64,000 bases of DNA, from positions 248,001 through 312,000 of the forward strand of contig JADJTI010000004.1 of assembly GCA_016711265.1 (NCBI GenBank), read 5' to 3'. Position 1 is the stretch's first letter. The number at the start of each line of letters is the position of its first letter. The stretch is from Austwickia sp. Its GTDB lineage: Bacteria > Actinomycetota > Actinomycetes > Actinomycetales > Dermatophilaceae. The notes beneath the pieces were generated by a model that saw nothing but the letters and a program-made list of their open reading frames with translations, ran no database searches and was not told the DNA's origin. This document shows positions 1 through 8,828 of this stretch, in pieces. Both the position numbers and the translations under genes were made by a program.

Positions 1-471
1 TTGGAGCCGCGCAGGCTGCGGGTCCTGGTGGCCAAGCTCGTGGGTTCGCTGATGCTCGGGCTGGCCTGCATCGTGCTCGCCTTTGCCCTGGCCGCGGCCA
101 TCACCGCGGCGGGCATCTCCGCCAAGAACCCGGCCCATCCCTGGAGCCTGTCGTTGGCGATCGCCGGCGGGTTCGTGCTCGCGCTGATGCTGTCGCTGGC
201 TCAGGGTGTCGCGGTCGGCACCCTCATTCCGAACACCCCGGCTGCGGTGGTCGTGTACTTCCTGGTCCCGTTCGCGTGGATGTTCCTCATGCAGTGGGAA
301 CGGATGCGCACCCTGCGGCCGTGGGCGGACCTGAACTCGGCGCTGCGTCCGCTCTTCGAGGGGGGTATGACCGGTCAGGACTGGGCGCACCTGGCGGTGG
401 CGACCTCGATCTGGGTCGTGCTCCCGCTGGTGGCCGGGGCGCTCGTGCTGCGGCGACGTGAGGTGAAGTAA
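1..471 (+). CDS. ABC-2 type transporter permease, C-terminal part (5' end outside window)
   Basis: The reading frame is open at the window edge, so the TTG at base 1 is probably internal. The 156 residues visible hold four hydrophobic stretches (about residues 15-40, 52-77, 80-98 and 130-150) separated by short charged loops, ending in a basic tail. This is what the last membrane segments of an ABC-2 permease look like. The substrate cannot be told and no ATPase partner is visible. A strong hairpin follows the stop codon. The fold assignment comes from hydropathy and general resemblance, not from a diagnostic motif. Confidence 0.6.
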   Translation: MEPRRLRVLVAKLVGSLMLGLACIVLAFALAAAITAAGISAKNPAHPWSLSLAIAGGFVLALMLSLAQGVAVGTLIPNTPAAVVVYFLVPFAWMFLMQWERMRTLRPWADLNSALRPLFEGGMTGQDWAHLAVATSIWVVLPLVAGALVLRRREVK

Positions 472-492
472 CTCGCCGTCAGCACACAGACC

Positions 493-536
493 GCCGCCGG
501 CCGGGTGGACACCAGGGGATCCACCCGGCCGGCGGC
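493..536 (+). terminator. Strong hairpin after the ABC permease gene
   Basis: Arms 493-509 and 520-536 are a perfect 17-bp inverted repeat around a 10-nt loop, 21 bp after the permease stop codon. There is no clear T-run, which is common in actinobacterial terminators. It lies between two convergent genes and may stop transcription from both sides. Confidence 0.7.
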
Positions 537-561
537 ATCGTGTGCATCAGAAGCCGACGGC

Positions 562-590
562 GTCCCTGATCGGGCTACCCGATCAGGGAC
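562..590 (-). terminator. Hairpin after sdhB
   Basis: Perfect 13-bp inverted repeat (562-574 and 578-590) with a 3-nt loop, immediately downstream of the sdhB stop on the minus strand. It is a probable terminator of the sdhCAB operon, although it lacks a T-tract. Confidence 0.65.
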
Positions 591-596
591 TCTGCG

Positions 597-1337
597 TCAG
601 AGGTGACGGCGCGCCGCCCGTACGTCGCCGTTGAGGGTGGAGATCACGTCGAGCGGGATCTCCTTGGGGCAGGCCGCCGAGCAGGATCCGACGTTCTGGC
701 AGCCGCCGAAGCCCTCGGAGTCGTGCTGGTTCACCATGGTCACCACGCGCGACCAACGCTCCGGCTGACCTTGAGGCATCTCCCCGAGGTGGGTGATCTT
801 GGCGCCCATGAACAGCATCGCCGAGGCGTTGGGGCAGGCCGCCACGCACGCCCCGCACCCGATGCACGCCGCCGCCTGGAAGGCACGGTCAGCGTTGCGC
901 TTGGGCACCAACTGCGAGTGCGCCTCGGGGGCAGCGCCGGTGTTCGCCGAGATGAAGCCGCCCGCCGCGATGATCCGGTCGAACGCGCTCTTGTCCACGA
1001 CCAGGTCCTTCAGCACCGGGAAGGCCGTCGCCCGCCAGGGCTCGACGGTGATCTCGTCGCCGTCGCTGAAGGAGCGCATGTGCAACTGGCAGGTCGTGGT
1101 GACCTCGGGTCCATGCGGAATGCCGTTGATGACGACCCCGCAGGTGCCACAGATGCCTTCACGGCAGTCGCTGTCGAAGGCGACCGGCTCCTCGCCCTTG
1201 GCGTTGAGATTCTCGTTCAGGACGTCGAGCATCTCCAGGAACGACATATCCGGGGACACGTCGTCCAACTGATAGGTGACCAGGTCACCCTTCGCGTTCG
1301 TGCCGGCCTGACGCCAGACATTGAGGGTGATTCTCAT
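597..1337 (-). CDS. sdhB: Succinate dehydrogenase / fumarate reductase iron-sulfur subunit
   Basis: Electron-transfer subunit of complex II, carrying electrons from the flavoprotein to the membrane cytochrome b. In the frame counted from an upstream TTG at 1367, the [2Fe-2S] cysteines are C68, C73, C76 and C93; the motif CIGCGACVAACP gives the [4Fe-4S] ligands, and C223, C229, C233 fit the [3Fe-4S] cluster. I chose the ATG at 1337 because members of this family begin M(K/R)ITLNVWRQ and the upstream TTG start is weak. It is the last gene of sdhCAB, 55 bp after sdhA, and is followed by a hairpin. The type with one cytochrome b anchor is the usual one in Actinobacteria. Confidence 0.95.
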   Translation of the reverse strand: MRITLNVWRQAGTNAKGDLVTYQLDDVSPDMSFLEMLDVLNENLNAKGEEPVAFDSDCREGICGTCGVVINGIPHGPEVTTTCQLHMRSFSDGDEITVEPWRATAFPVLKDLVVDKSAFDRIIAAGGFISANTGAAPEAHSQLVPKRNADRAFQAAACIGCGACVAACPNASAMLFMGAKITHLGEMPQGQPERWSRVVTMVNQHDSEGFGGCQNVGSCSAACPKEIPLDVISTLNGDVRAARRHL

Positions 1338-1392
1338 CGGGGCCCCCACACAGTTTCGGAGTGACAAAGGAGCGGAGAACGTTGTGGGGTGA

Positions 1393-3390
1393 TCACTTGT
1401 AGCTCCGTTGCTTCAACTCGATGAACTCATACACCAGTGGTTCCTTGTGCAGGATCGGTGGCTCGTTGTCGCCAGCCCACTCCCAGGCCGCGACGTAGGC
1501 GAACTCGTCGTCGTGCCGCAGCGCCTCGCCGTCCTCGGTCTGGCTCTCGGAGCGGAAGTGACCGCCGCAGGACTCCCGGCGGTGCAGCGCGTCGATGCAC
1601 ATCAGTTCGCCGAGCTCGAGCAGGTCGGCGACCCGGCCGGCCTTCTCCAGCGACTGGTTGATCTGGTCGTTGCCGCCCAGGACCCTCAGGTCGGTCCAGA
1701 AGCTCTTCTTCAGCTCCCGGATCTTCGCGATCGCGGTCTTCAGGCCGGACTCGGACCGCTCCATCCCGCAGTACTCCCACATGATGTGGCCCAGCTCCTT
1801 GTGGAAACTGTCCGCGCTGCGGGTGCCGTTGCAGTTCAGGAAGTGGTTCACCCGAGACTTGACGTTCTCCTGAGCCTCGACGACGGCCGGGTCGGTGGGC
1901 GACACAGCCGGGTAGGGGCCCTTGGCCAGGTAGTCCCGGATGGTGTTCGGCAGCACGAAGTAGCCGTCGGACAGGCCTTGCATCAGCGCGGATGCGCCGA
2001 GCCGGTTCGCGCCGTGGTCGGAGAAGTTGGCCTCACCGGTGACGTAAAGCCCCGGGATGGTCGACTCCAGGTCGTAGTCCACCCACAGTCCGCCCATGGT
2101 GTAGTGGACCGCCGGGTAGATGCGCATCGGCACCTTGTACGGGTCCTCGCCGGTGATCCGGGCGTACATGTCGAAGAGGTTGCCGTACTTCTCGGCGATC
2201 GTCTCTTGGCTCATCCGCTGGATGGCGTCGACGAAGTCCAGGTAGACGCCACGGCGTACCATCCGGGTCTGTCCGTCCGGGCCCGTCTCGGCGATCGCCG
2301 GGCCGACCCCGCGGCCCTCGTCACACATGTTCTTGGCCTGCCGGCTGGCGATGTCGCGGGGCACCAGGTTGCCGAACCCGGGGTAGATCCGCTCCAGGTA
2401 GTAGTCGCGGTCCTCCTCGGGGATCTGGCGGGGGTCCTTGTCGCAGTCCTCCTGACGCTTGGGGACCCAGATCCGCCCGTCGTTACGCAGCGACTCGCTC
2501 ATCAGCGTCAGCTTCGACTGGTGATCGCCGGAGATCGGGATGCAGGTCGGGTGGATCTGCGTGTAGCAGGGGTTGCCGAAGTAGGCGCCCTTGCGGTGGG
2601 CCCGCCAGGTCGCGGTGACGTTGCAGCCCATCGCGTTGGTAGACAGGAAGTAGACGTTGCCGTACCCCCCGGAGGCCAGTACGACGGCGTCCGCCAGGTG
2701 TGTCTCGATCTCGCCGGTGACCATGTCGCGGGCGATGATGCCGCGGGCCCGACCGTCGACGACGATCAGCTCGAGCATCTCGTGCCGCGCGAACATCTCC
2801 ACCGTGCCGGCCGCTACCTGGCGCTCCAATGCCTGGTAGGCGCCGATGAGCAACTGTTGGCCGGTTTGGCCGCGGGCGTAGAAGGTCCGCGACACCTGGA
2901 CGCCACCGAAGGAGCGGTTGTCGAGGTAACCGCTGTATTCGCGGGCGAACGGCACACCTTGGGCGACGCACTGGTCGATGATCCGGACGCTGTTTTCCGC
3001 CAACCGGTAGACGTTCGTTTCCCGTGCCCGGTAGTCGCCACCCTTGACGGTGTCGTAGAACAGCCGATGGATCGAGTCGCCGTCTTCCTTGTAGTTCTTG
3101 GCGGCATTGATGCCACCCTGCGCGGCGATCGAGTGGGCCCGGCGTGGGGAGTCCTGGTAGCAGAACGCCTTGACGTTGTAGCCGGCCTCGCCGAGAGTGG
3201 CCGCCCCAGCGCCGCCGGCCAAGCCGGTGCCCACGATGATGACCGTCAGTTTGCGCCGGTTGGCAGGGTTGACCAGCGCGTTGTTGAACTGCGCCCGAGT
3301 CCATTTCGTCTCGATCGGCCCACCGGGAGCCTTGGTGTCCGCAATCGGCTCGCCTTCGCGGTAGAGCCCGTTGATGACCTTGTCCGACAT
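1393..3390 (-). CDS. sdhA: Succinate dehydrogenase / fumarate reductase flavoprotein subunit
   Basis: Catalytic FAD subunit that oxidises succinate to fumarate on the cytoplasmic face. The 665-residue protein has the dinucleotide-binding GTGLAGG at residues 54-60 and HSIAAQGGINAA at 86-97, where the histidine is the usual covalent FAD attachment. The C-terminal substrate-domain motif HYTMGGLWVDYD and the helical domain are also present. Length fits the B. subtilis/Corynebacterium-type SdhA. It lies 13 bp downstream of sdhC and 55 bp upstream of sdhB, so the three genes are almost certainly one operon. Confidence 0.96.
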   Translation of the reverse strand: MSDKVINGLYREGEPIADTKAPGGPIETKWTRAQFNNALVNPANRRKLTVIIVGTGLAGGAGAATLGEAGYNVKAFCYQDSPRRAHSIAAQGGINAAKNYKEDGDSIHRLFYDTVKGGDYRARETNVYRLAENSVRIIDQCVAQGVPFAREYSGYLDNRSFGGVQVSRTFYARGQTGQQLLIGAYQALERQVAAGTVEMFARHEMLELIVVDGRARGIIARDMVTGEIETHLADAVVLASGGYGNVYFLSTNAMGCNVTATWRAHRKGAYFGNPCYTQIHPTCIPISGDHQSKLTLMSESLRNDGRIWVPKRQEDCDKDPRQIPEEDRDYYLERIYPGFGNLVPRDIASRQAKNMCDEGRGVGPAIAETGPDGQTRMVRRGVYLDFVDAIQRMSQETIAEKYGNLFDMYARITGEDPYKVPMRIYPAVHYTMGGLWVDYDLESTIPGLYVTGEANFSDHGANRLGASALMQGLSDGYFVLPNTIRDYLAKGPYPAVSPTDPAVVEAQENVKSRVNHFLNCNGTRSADSFHKELGHIMWEYCGMERSESGLKTAIAKIRELKKSFWTDLRVLGGNDQINQSLEKAGRVADLLELGELMCIDALHRRESCGGHFRSESQTEDGEALRHDDEFAYVAAWEWAGDNEPPILHKEPLVYEFIELKQRSYK

Positions 3391-3403
3391 GAGTCAACAG
3401 CCC

Positions 3404-4135
3404 TTACTTGATGGTGCCCGCGCCGAACAGGACGGCGAGCGGCGGGATGGCGAATCCGATGACCACGACAGCGGCCAGGAGCGTTCCCGCGGCCTTGGCG
3501 GTGTTACGAGCGCGTGCCGTGTCGGTGAAGCCCAGCGTCTGCATGGCACTCCAGGTGCCGTGGTGGATGTGCATCCCGAGAGCGACCAGGGCGATCAGGT
3601 AGATCAGCACCAGCCACCACACCTTGAACGCGGCGACGAGCAGCAGGTAGGGGCTTTCAACGCCGTTGACCCGGAGCTGGGACTCGCTGTAGTTCCCGTT
3701 GAAGTTGATCTTGGCGATCGTGAAATGCAGCAGGTGGAAGATCACGAAGAGCAGCAGGGTAACCCCGCCCCACCGCATCCACTTGGAGGAGATCGAGGCA
3801 CCGATGGCCTTCTTGACCCGGTAACGCTCCTGGCGGGCGCTCCCGGCGCGACTCCACAGCGAGAAGGCCGAATACAGGTGCGCCAAGAGGGCCACGATCA
3901 AGGTCAACCGGAACAACCAGAGGAAACCGGTGTACGGCAGGATCGGCTCCAACATCGTCCGCAAATGGTGCGCGTAGTTGTCGAAGGCCTCTTGACCGGC
4001 CAACACCTTGAGATTCCCGTACATGTGCATGAGCACGTAGAAGATGAAGTAGAGCCCTGAGACGGCCATCAGGATCTTCATCCCGACGCTCGACATGCTC
4101 GAGCTCCGTTGCGGTGTCAGTGTCGGAGTAGCCAC
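3404..4135 (-). CDS. sdhC: Succinate dehydrogenase cytochrome b subunit (single membrane anchor)
   Basis: Membrane anchor and quinone-reducing subunit of complex II. The 243 residues contain five hydrophobic helices (about 18-37, 65-90, 118-140, 165-185 and 210-235) and several histidines in or near the helices (for example HMYGN, HHLRT, HLYSA, HLLHF, HIHHG) that fit a di-heme cytochrome b558 type anchor. It is first in the sdhCAB operon; no separate SdhD is present, as expected for this type. A TTGACT-like hexamer lies upstream on the minus strand near 4165, but no convincing -10 element goes with it. Confidence 0.93.
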   Translation of the reverse strand: MATPTLTPQRSSSMSSVGMKILMAVSGLYFIFYVLMHMYGNLKVLAGQEAFDNYAHHLRTMLEPILPYTGFLWLFRLTLIVALLAHLYSAFSLWSRAGSARQERYRVKKAIGASISSKWMRWGGVTLLLFVIFHLLHFTIAKINFNGNYSESQLRVNGVESPYLLLVAAFKVWWLVLIYLIALVALGMHIHHGTWSAMQTLGFTDTARARNTAKAAGTLLAAVVVIGFAIPPLAVLFGAGTIK

Positions 4136-4258
4136 GTTGCGCAGTCTGCCTTGTTCTCGAAGTCAATAGGGGTAGGTGGGCCACCGTGACCAGAAATACA
4201 TCTGTGTGATGCCTCTCGCAGCGGGGCCAGGAGCTGGCGCTCAGTCCGCGTCGCGCCC

Positions 4259-4678
4259 TCAGTGGCCGTGCTCGGCGGCCTCGGCGGCCTCCGCCTCGGC
4301 CTTGTCAGCATGCACGGTGCCCAGCGGGTGGTTCGGTGGGCCATAGATCGAGTACACCTTCAGGGGCTGCGACCCCGTGTTGGTGACGTTGTGCCACTGG
4401 CCGGCCGGAACCAGGATCGCCCAGTCGTCCTCGACCTCCGCCACGAACGGCAGGTCGTCCTGCGCCGGACCCATCTCGACCTTGCCCTGCCCGGCCTCCA
4501 CGCGCAGGAACTGGTCGACGTCCGGGTGCATCTCGAGCCCGATGTCGTCACCGGGCTCGATGCTCATCACGGTCATCTGCAAGTAGGAACCCGTCCACAG
4601 GGCAGTGCGGAAGGTGGCGTTCTCCGTGGTCGCCGCCTCGATGTCGACGACGAACGGCACGTGGCCTGGGTCGGTCAT
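4259..4678 (-). CDS. Cupin-domain protein
   Basis: Single-domain cupin of 139 residues. The first cupin motif is around GLEMHPDVDQFLRVEAGQG (about residues 48-66) and the second around VPAGQWHNVTN (90-100), placing candidate metal ligands at H51, Q56 and H96. The tail is rich in Ala/Glu and ends in HGH. Small cupins of this kind are often annotated as sugar or mannose-6-phosphate isomerase-like, but the substrate is not known. It is a single gene between sdhC and rsmI; the 123-bp gap to sdhC shows nothing else. Confidence 0.8.
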   Translation of the reverse strand: MTDPGHVPFVVDIEAATTENATFRTALWTGSYLQMTVMSIEPGDDIGLEMHPDVDQFLRVEAGQGKVEMGPAQDDLPFVAEVEDDWAILVPAGQWHNVTNTGSQPLKVYSIYGPPNHPLGTVHADKAEAEAAEAAEHGH

Positions 4679-4763
4679 GGCAAGAGGTCCTTTCGCGCAG
4701 GGAGGTTCTCACCGAATCGTAGGTGTCCGGAGTGTGCTGGGGCACTATGTGCCGTCCCCGGCT

Positions 4764-5747
4764 CTACAGCTCACCCGGATCGGCGGGACGAAGGGGACGG
4801 TCCGGGTCCGGCTGCGGGTCCGGCTGCGGGTCCGGGCCTGGGGCTGGGTCGGCCAGCGCCAGCGCGTACAGCTCCCGGCTGCTCAGATCGCTGGCGGTCG
4901 CAACCTGACGACAGGCGTCCTTGAGGCGGACGCCGTCGGCGACCAGTCGCCGTACCGCGCTCAGCGCGTCGACCTCCGACACCCGGGAGGTGTCCGCGCC
5001 CGCGACCACCAAGGTGATCTCTCCGCGGGCCGGTGCCTCCGCCAGCGCCCGCGCCAACTCCCCCAGCGTGCCCCGGCGTACCTCTTCGTAGGTCTTGGTG
5101 AGCTCACGGCACAGCGCCGCCGGCCGCTGGGCACCGAACGCCTCGGCGAGGTCGGCCACGGTGGCGGCCACCCGGTGCGGCGCCTCGAAAAAGACCAGCG
5201 TGCGAGGCTCGGCGGCCAGCTCGGCGAACGCCCGGCGGCGCTGGGCAGGTCGGCGGGGAGCGAAACCCTCGAAGCAGAACCGGTCCACCGGCAGGCCGCT
5301 GAGCGCCAACGCCGTGGTCACCGCGCTCGGGCCGGGCACGCAGGTCACCGGCACCCCCGCCTGCAAGGCCGCCGTGACCAGCCGATACCCCGGGTCGGAG
5401 ACCGAGGGCATCCCAGCGTCGGTCACCACGAGTGTTCGGGCGCCCGCCAGCAGCCCCGCGATCAGCTCGCCAGTCCGGGTGGCCTCGTTGTGGTCGTGAT
5501 AGCTCAGCACGCGTCCGGCGGGTACGACGCCCAGGGACTGGCAGAGCCGCTTCAGGCGCCGGGTGTCCTCGGCGGCGACGACATCGGCGGTGGCCAGTTC
5601 GGTGCGCAGCCTTGCCGAGGCGTCGGCCGGGTTGCCCAAGGGGGTGGCCGCCAGCACCAGCACCCCCCGAGGGTGCGCACCAGAGCCGGGCGGCTCGCCG
5701 CCGTCGCCCAGATCCTCGCCGCTCACCTCAGCCATCGCCTCGCCCAT
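4764..5747 (-). CDS. rsmI: 16S rRNA (cytidine-1402-2'-O)-methyltransferase
   Basis: RsmI methylates the ribose of C1402 in the 16S rRNA decoding centre. Family motifs are clear: ATPLGNPAD near the N-terminus, VAAEDTRRLKRL, the glycine-rich VTCVPGPSAVTTALALSGLP and FFEAPHRVAATVADL. The frame is open far upstream, into the mannosyltransferase gene on the other strand, but similarity starts after the ATG at 5747, giving 327 residues; an ATG at 5735 is the alternative. The gene is divergent from the mannosyltransferase with 60 bp between the starts, an arrangement also found in mycobacteria. Confidence 0.93.
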   Translation of the reverse strand: MGEAMAEVSGEDLGDGGEPPGSGAHPRGVLVLAATPLGNPADASARLRTELATADVVAAEDTRRLKRLCQSLGVVPAGRVLSYHDHNEATRTGELIAGLLAGARTLVVTDAGMPSVSDPGYRLVTAALQAGVPVTCVPGPSAVTTALALSGLPVDRFCFEGFAPRRPAQRRRAFAELAAEPRTLVFFEAPHRVAATVADLAEAFGAQRPAALCRELTKTYEEVRRGTLGELARALAEAPARGEITLVVAGADTSRVSEVDALSAVRRLVADGVRLKDACRQVATASDLSSRELYALALADPAPGPDPQPDPQPDPDRPLRPADPGEL

Positions 5748-5807
5748 CGCCCCATCGTGGCAGGCGAGGGGTCCGAACCCGGCGGGCGGGCGCCGTACCA
5801 TGTCCGC

Positions 5808-7421
5808 ATGACGCTCGCCCAGCAGTTGCGCCTGCGTCTCCTGGGGTACCAGCCGCCTGACCGGATGCTGGGGTGGCTGCTGCCGATCGTCGTGGCCGTG
5901 CTGGGCGGCTTCCTGCGGTTCTGGAAGCTGGGCCACCCCTCGACGCTGGTCTTCGACGAGACGTACTACGTCAAGCAGGCCTACTCGATGCTCACCTGGG
6001 GGTATGAGCGGCGGGTCCGGGCCGACCTCACCGGCGAGAGCGTCACCCCGCACGCCGACCAGGTCTTCGCCTCAGGCACGCCCGATGTGTTCGGCACGGA
6101 CACCGACTTCGTCGTCCACCCCCCGGTCGGGAAGTGGGTGCTCGCCGTCGGCCAGCAGCTATTCGGCGCGGACAACCCGTTCGGCTGGCGGTTCTCGATG
6201 GCGGTCCTGGGGACCCTGTCGATCCTGATGGTGGCTCGGGTGGGTCGGCGGATGTTCGGCTCCACCCTGCTCGGTACGACGGCCGGTCTGCTGCTCGCGC
6301 TGGAGGGTCACCACTTCGTCCACAGCCGTACGGGGTTGCTGGATCTGATGGTGATGTTCTTCGCGCTCGGCGCGTTCTGCGCCCTGGTGATCGACCGCGA
6401 CTCCTCCCGGGCCCTGCTGGCCGACCGCGTCGGCGCACTCGGGGACCGCGCCCGCTGCGCCGGGGATCGCACCTGGCCGGCGACGGACCCGCGGATGCGC
6501 TACGGCCCCCGGCTCGGGGCTCGGCCGTGGCGCTGGGTCGCCGCGGTCAGCCTCGGGCTGTGCATCGGCACCAAGTGGTCCGGGATCTACTTCTTGGCCG
6601 TGTTCGGGCTGATGACGGTGCTGTGGGAGATCGGCGCCCGACGGACCGTCGGGGTACGTCGACCGATCGCCGGGACGCTGCTGCTGGATGCCCCGCAGGC
6701 GGCCCTGACGATCGTGCCCACAGCCATCGCGGTGTATGTGGCGAGCTGGGTCGGCTGGTTCCGCAGCGACACCGGCTGGAACCGTGACTGGGGCGCCAAG
6801 CATCCGGCCGAGGGTCTGGCCGGGCTGGTCCCCGACCCGGTGCGCGGGCTGTGGCGCTACCACCAGGAAATGATGGACTTCCACGTCGGCCTGACCTCGC
6901 CGCACACCTACCAGTCCAACCCCTGGTCGTGGCTGCTGATGAGTCGGCCGACGTCGTTCTACTACGAGGGCCCGACGTCCGGGGTGGATGGTTGCACCGT
7001 CGAGAAGTGCAGCAAGGCGATCACCAACATCGGCACCGTGTCGATCTGGTGGGCCTGCATCGCTGCGGTCTTCGTGCTGCTGGCCGCCTGGATCCTGCGG
7101 CGCGACTGGCGGGCCGGCGCGATTCTGGCGGGATTCGTCGCCGGCTACCTACCGTGGTTCCTCTACCAATCCCGAACCATCTACACCTTTTACGCGGTGG
7201 CCTTCGTGCCGTGGGTGGTGTTGGCCGTGACGTATGTGCTGGGTCTGGTGATCGGACCGGCCACCGCCACGGCGCAGCGCCGGCGCCGGGGCCTGGTGAT
7301 CGCCGGGGCGTACGTCGTGCTGACCGCCGCGATGTTCGCGTTCTGGTACCCGATCTGGACCGCCGAGGTGATCCCCTACTCGCAGTGGACCTGGCGGATG
7401 TGGTTCCCCTCCTGGATCTAG
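5808..7421 (+). CDS. Dolichyl-phosphate-mannose--protein mannosyltransferase (GT39, PMT)
   Basis: Polyprenyl-phosphate-mannose dependent protein O-mannosyltransferase of the cytoplasmic membrane, acting on exported proteins. The 537-residue protein has many transmembrane helices. The first extracytoplasmic loop carries the catalytic acidic pair in STLVFDETYYVKQAY (D50, E51), and the later motif FVVHPPVGKW is also family-typical. Start ATG 5808 was chosen because similarity begins right after it; the open frame upstream lies opposite rsmI. Divergence from rsmI matches the mycobacterial Pmt locus. Confidence 0.92.
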   Translation: MTLAQQLRLRLLGYQPPDRMLGWLLPIVVAVLGGFLRFWKLGHPSTLVFDETYYVKQAYSMLTWGYERRVRADLTGESVTPHADQVFASGTPDVFGTDTDFVVHPPVGKWVLAVGQQLFGADNPFGWRFSMAVLGTLSILMVARVGRRMFGSTLLGTTAGLLLALEGHHFVHSRTGLLDLMVMFFALGAFCALVIDRDSSRALLADRVGALGDRARCAGDRTWPATDPRMRYGPRLGARPWRWVAAVSLGLCIGTKWSGIYFLAVFGLMTVLWEIGARRTVGVRRPIAGTLLLDAPQAALTIVPTAIAVYVASWVGWFRSDTGWNRDWGAKHPAEGLAGLVPDPVRGLWRYHQEMMDFHVGLTSPHTYQSNPWSWLLMSRPTSFYYEGPTSGVDGCTVEKCSKAITNIGTVSIWWACIAAVFVLLAAWILRRDWRAGAILAGFVAGYLPWFLYQSRTIYTFYAVAFVPWVVLAVTYVLGLVIGPATATAQRRRRGLVIAGAYVVLTAAMFAFWYPIWTAEVIPYSQWTWRMWFPSWI

Positions 7422-7530
7422 CGGAGATCTTGCGGTCCAGTGGAATCCAGCAGGCGTTCCAGCGGAATCCAGCAGGCGGTCCAGCGGGCGTCGCGTTGCC
7501 GCCCATCCTGGTCGCGTCGATACTTGGCGG
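7422..7530 (+). repeat. Short direct repeats between mannosyltransferase and AI-2E permease genes
   Basis: The 109-bp gap contains three imperfect copies of a 16-18 bp unit resembling TCCAGCGGAATCCAGCAGGCG, shown here only to 20 bases as TCCAGCGGAATCCAGCAGGC, around 7436-7489. Nothing else was recognised in the gap. Confidence 0.5.
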
Positions 7531-8748
7531 GTGCCTGACGCCCCCGCTGCGACCTCTCCGGCCCCCTCTCGCGGACCCTCCTGGCTGGCCGCCGAGGCGA
7601 CCATCGCCCTGCGGCTGCTCATCCTGGGGGCCGCCGTCCTGGCAGCCCTGTGGCTGATCCGCCAGGTCCACATCGTCGTCATCGCCGCGTTCTTGGGGTT
7701 TGCGTTGGCCGCGCTGTTGTGGCCGGTTGCGCGGACTCTGCGCCGGGTGCTGCCGGCTGCGGCTGCGGCGCTGCTGTGCGTTGCGGGCTTCCTGGCGATC
7801 TTCCTGATGCTTTTCTGGTTCATCAGCGTCGAGGTGGTCAGTTCCTGGCCGGTCCTGCAGGGGTCCGTCATCGGCGCTATCCAGAGCGTGGACAGGTGGG
7901 GCCGCGACCTGGGGGTCACGATCCCGGCCGACATCGTGGACAACGGCCTGCGCGAGGTGCAAGCCCGGATCGGCACGGTCGCCTCCGGCCTGGGGGAAGC
8001 CGCCCTGACCGGCCTGAATGTGATCTCGCTGATGATCACCGTCGCGGTGCTCACGATGTTCCTGGGGATCTTCGGACTGACCAGCGGAGACAACCTGACG
8101 GCCGGGCTGATCGGGGCGGTCCCGGAAAGCCGCCGCGACGCCCTGGCTGCCGGTCTCACCGCGGCTTTCGTTTCTGCGCGCTGGTGGTTGCTGGCCTCGA
8201 CGGTGACGGGCCTGGTGGACGGGTTGTTCATCGGGCTGGGGATGCACCTGCTGGAGCTGCCGCTGGCCGTCCCGATCGGGGTGCTGACGTTTGTGCTCGG
8301 CTTCATCCCCATGGTGGGGGCGACCCTGGCCGGGGCGTTAGCCGTGCTGATCGGGTTGTTCTTCGGCGGCCCGACCATGGCGCTGTGGGTCCTGCTGCTG
8401 GTCCTGGCGGTTCAGCAGATCGAGGGCAACGTGTTGTCACCTTTGCTGATGTCCCGAGCCATGCAGTTCCACCCGATCATCACGTTGCTGCTCACGACTG
8501 CAGGCGGGTTCACCTTCGGGCTCACGGGGCTCTTCCTTGCGGTCCCGTTGACGGGAGCGGTCGCGGCCGGCGTACGGGGTTGGCGCGGGGTGCTGGCGGA
8601 ACCCGCGCCGTCGGAGGACGCCGCTGAGCAGGCCCTCGATCAGGCCGATGAGATCGCCGGCCCGGGCCACGACGAGCCCGAGGTCGGCGACGGCCGCGCG
8701 GCGCCCGTGGAACCGACGCTGGCGCAACCCCGCGCCGACGATCGCTGA
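7531..8748 (+). CDS. AI-2E family transporter (UPF0118 permease)
   Basis: Membrane protein of 405 residues with about eight transmembrane helices and the internal re-entrant region typical of the AI-2E/PerM family (for example LTFVLGFIPMVGATLAGALAVLIGL and VLAVQQIEGNVLSPLLMSRAMQF, given here as family landmarks around residues 255-310). Members have been linked to AI-2 export or Na+/H+ antiport, but the substrate of actinobacterial members is unknown. The start is a GTG at 7531. The C-terminal 45 residues are acidic and probably cytosolic. Confidence 0.9.
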   Translation: MPDAPAATSPAPSRGPSWLAAEATIALRLLILGAAVLAALWLIRQVHIVVIAAFLGFALAALLWPVARTLRRVLPAAAAALLCVAGFLAIFLMLFWFISVEVVSSWPVLQGSVIGAIQSVDRWGRDLGVTIPADIVDNGLREVQARIGTVASGLGEAALTGLNVISLMITVAVLTMFLGIFGLTSGDNLTAGLIGAVPESRRDALAAGLTAAFVSARWWLLASTVTGLVDGLFIGLGMHLLELPLAVPIGVLTFVLGFIPMVGATLAGALAVLIGLFFGGPTMALWVLLLVLAVQQIEGNVLSPLLMSRAMQFHPIITLLLTTAGGFTFGLTGLFLAVPLTGAVAAGVRGWRGVLAEPAPSEDAAEQALDQADEIAGPGHDEPEVGDGRAAPVEPTLAQPRADDR

Positions 8749-8779
8749 CGCTCCTGGTGTGCGATCCCGGTGTGGTGCA

Positions 8780-8828
8780 GGGCAGATACCGGGCAGATAC
8801 CGGTCAGATACAGGGCAGATGCCGGTCA
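8780..8828. repeat. Four tandem 11-bp units at a convergent gene end
   Basis: Units read GGGCAGATACC, GGGCAGATACC, GGTCAGATACA and GGGCAGATGCC, followed by a partial fifth that runs into the stop codon of the PH-domain gene on the minus strand. It is a small minisatellite between convergent genes. Confidence 0.8.

Noticed and set aside
603..3411. Long open frames opposite sdhB and sdhA
   Set aside because: High-GC antisense shadows of well-supported genes, without recognisable protein features.
4605..5807. N-terminal extension of the mannosyltransferase frame back to 4605
   Set aside because: The region is the antisense of rsmI and the cupin; similarity to PMT begins after ATG 5808.
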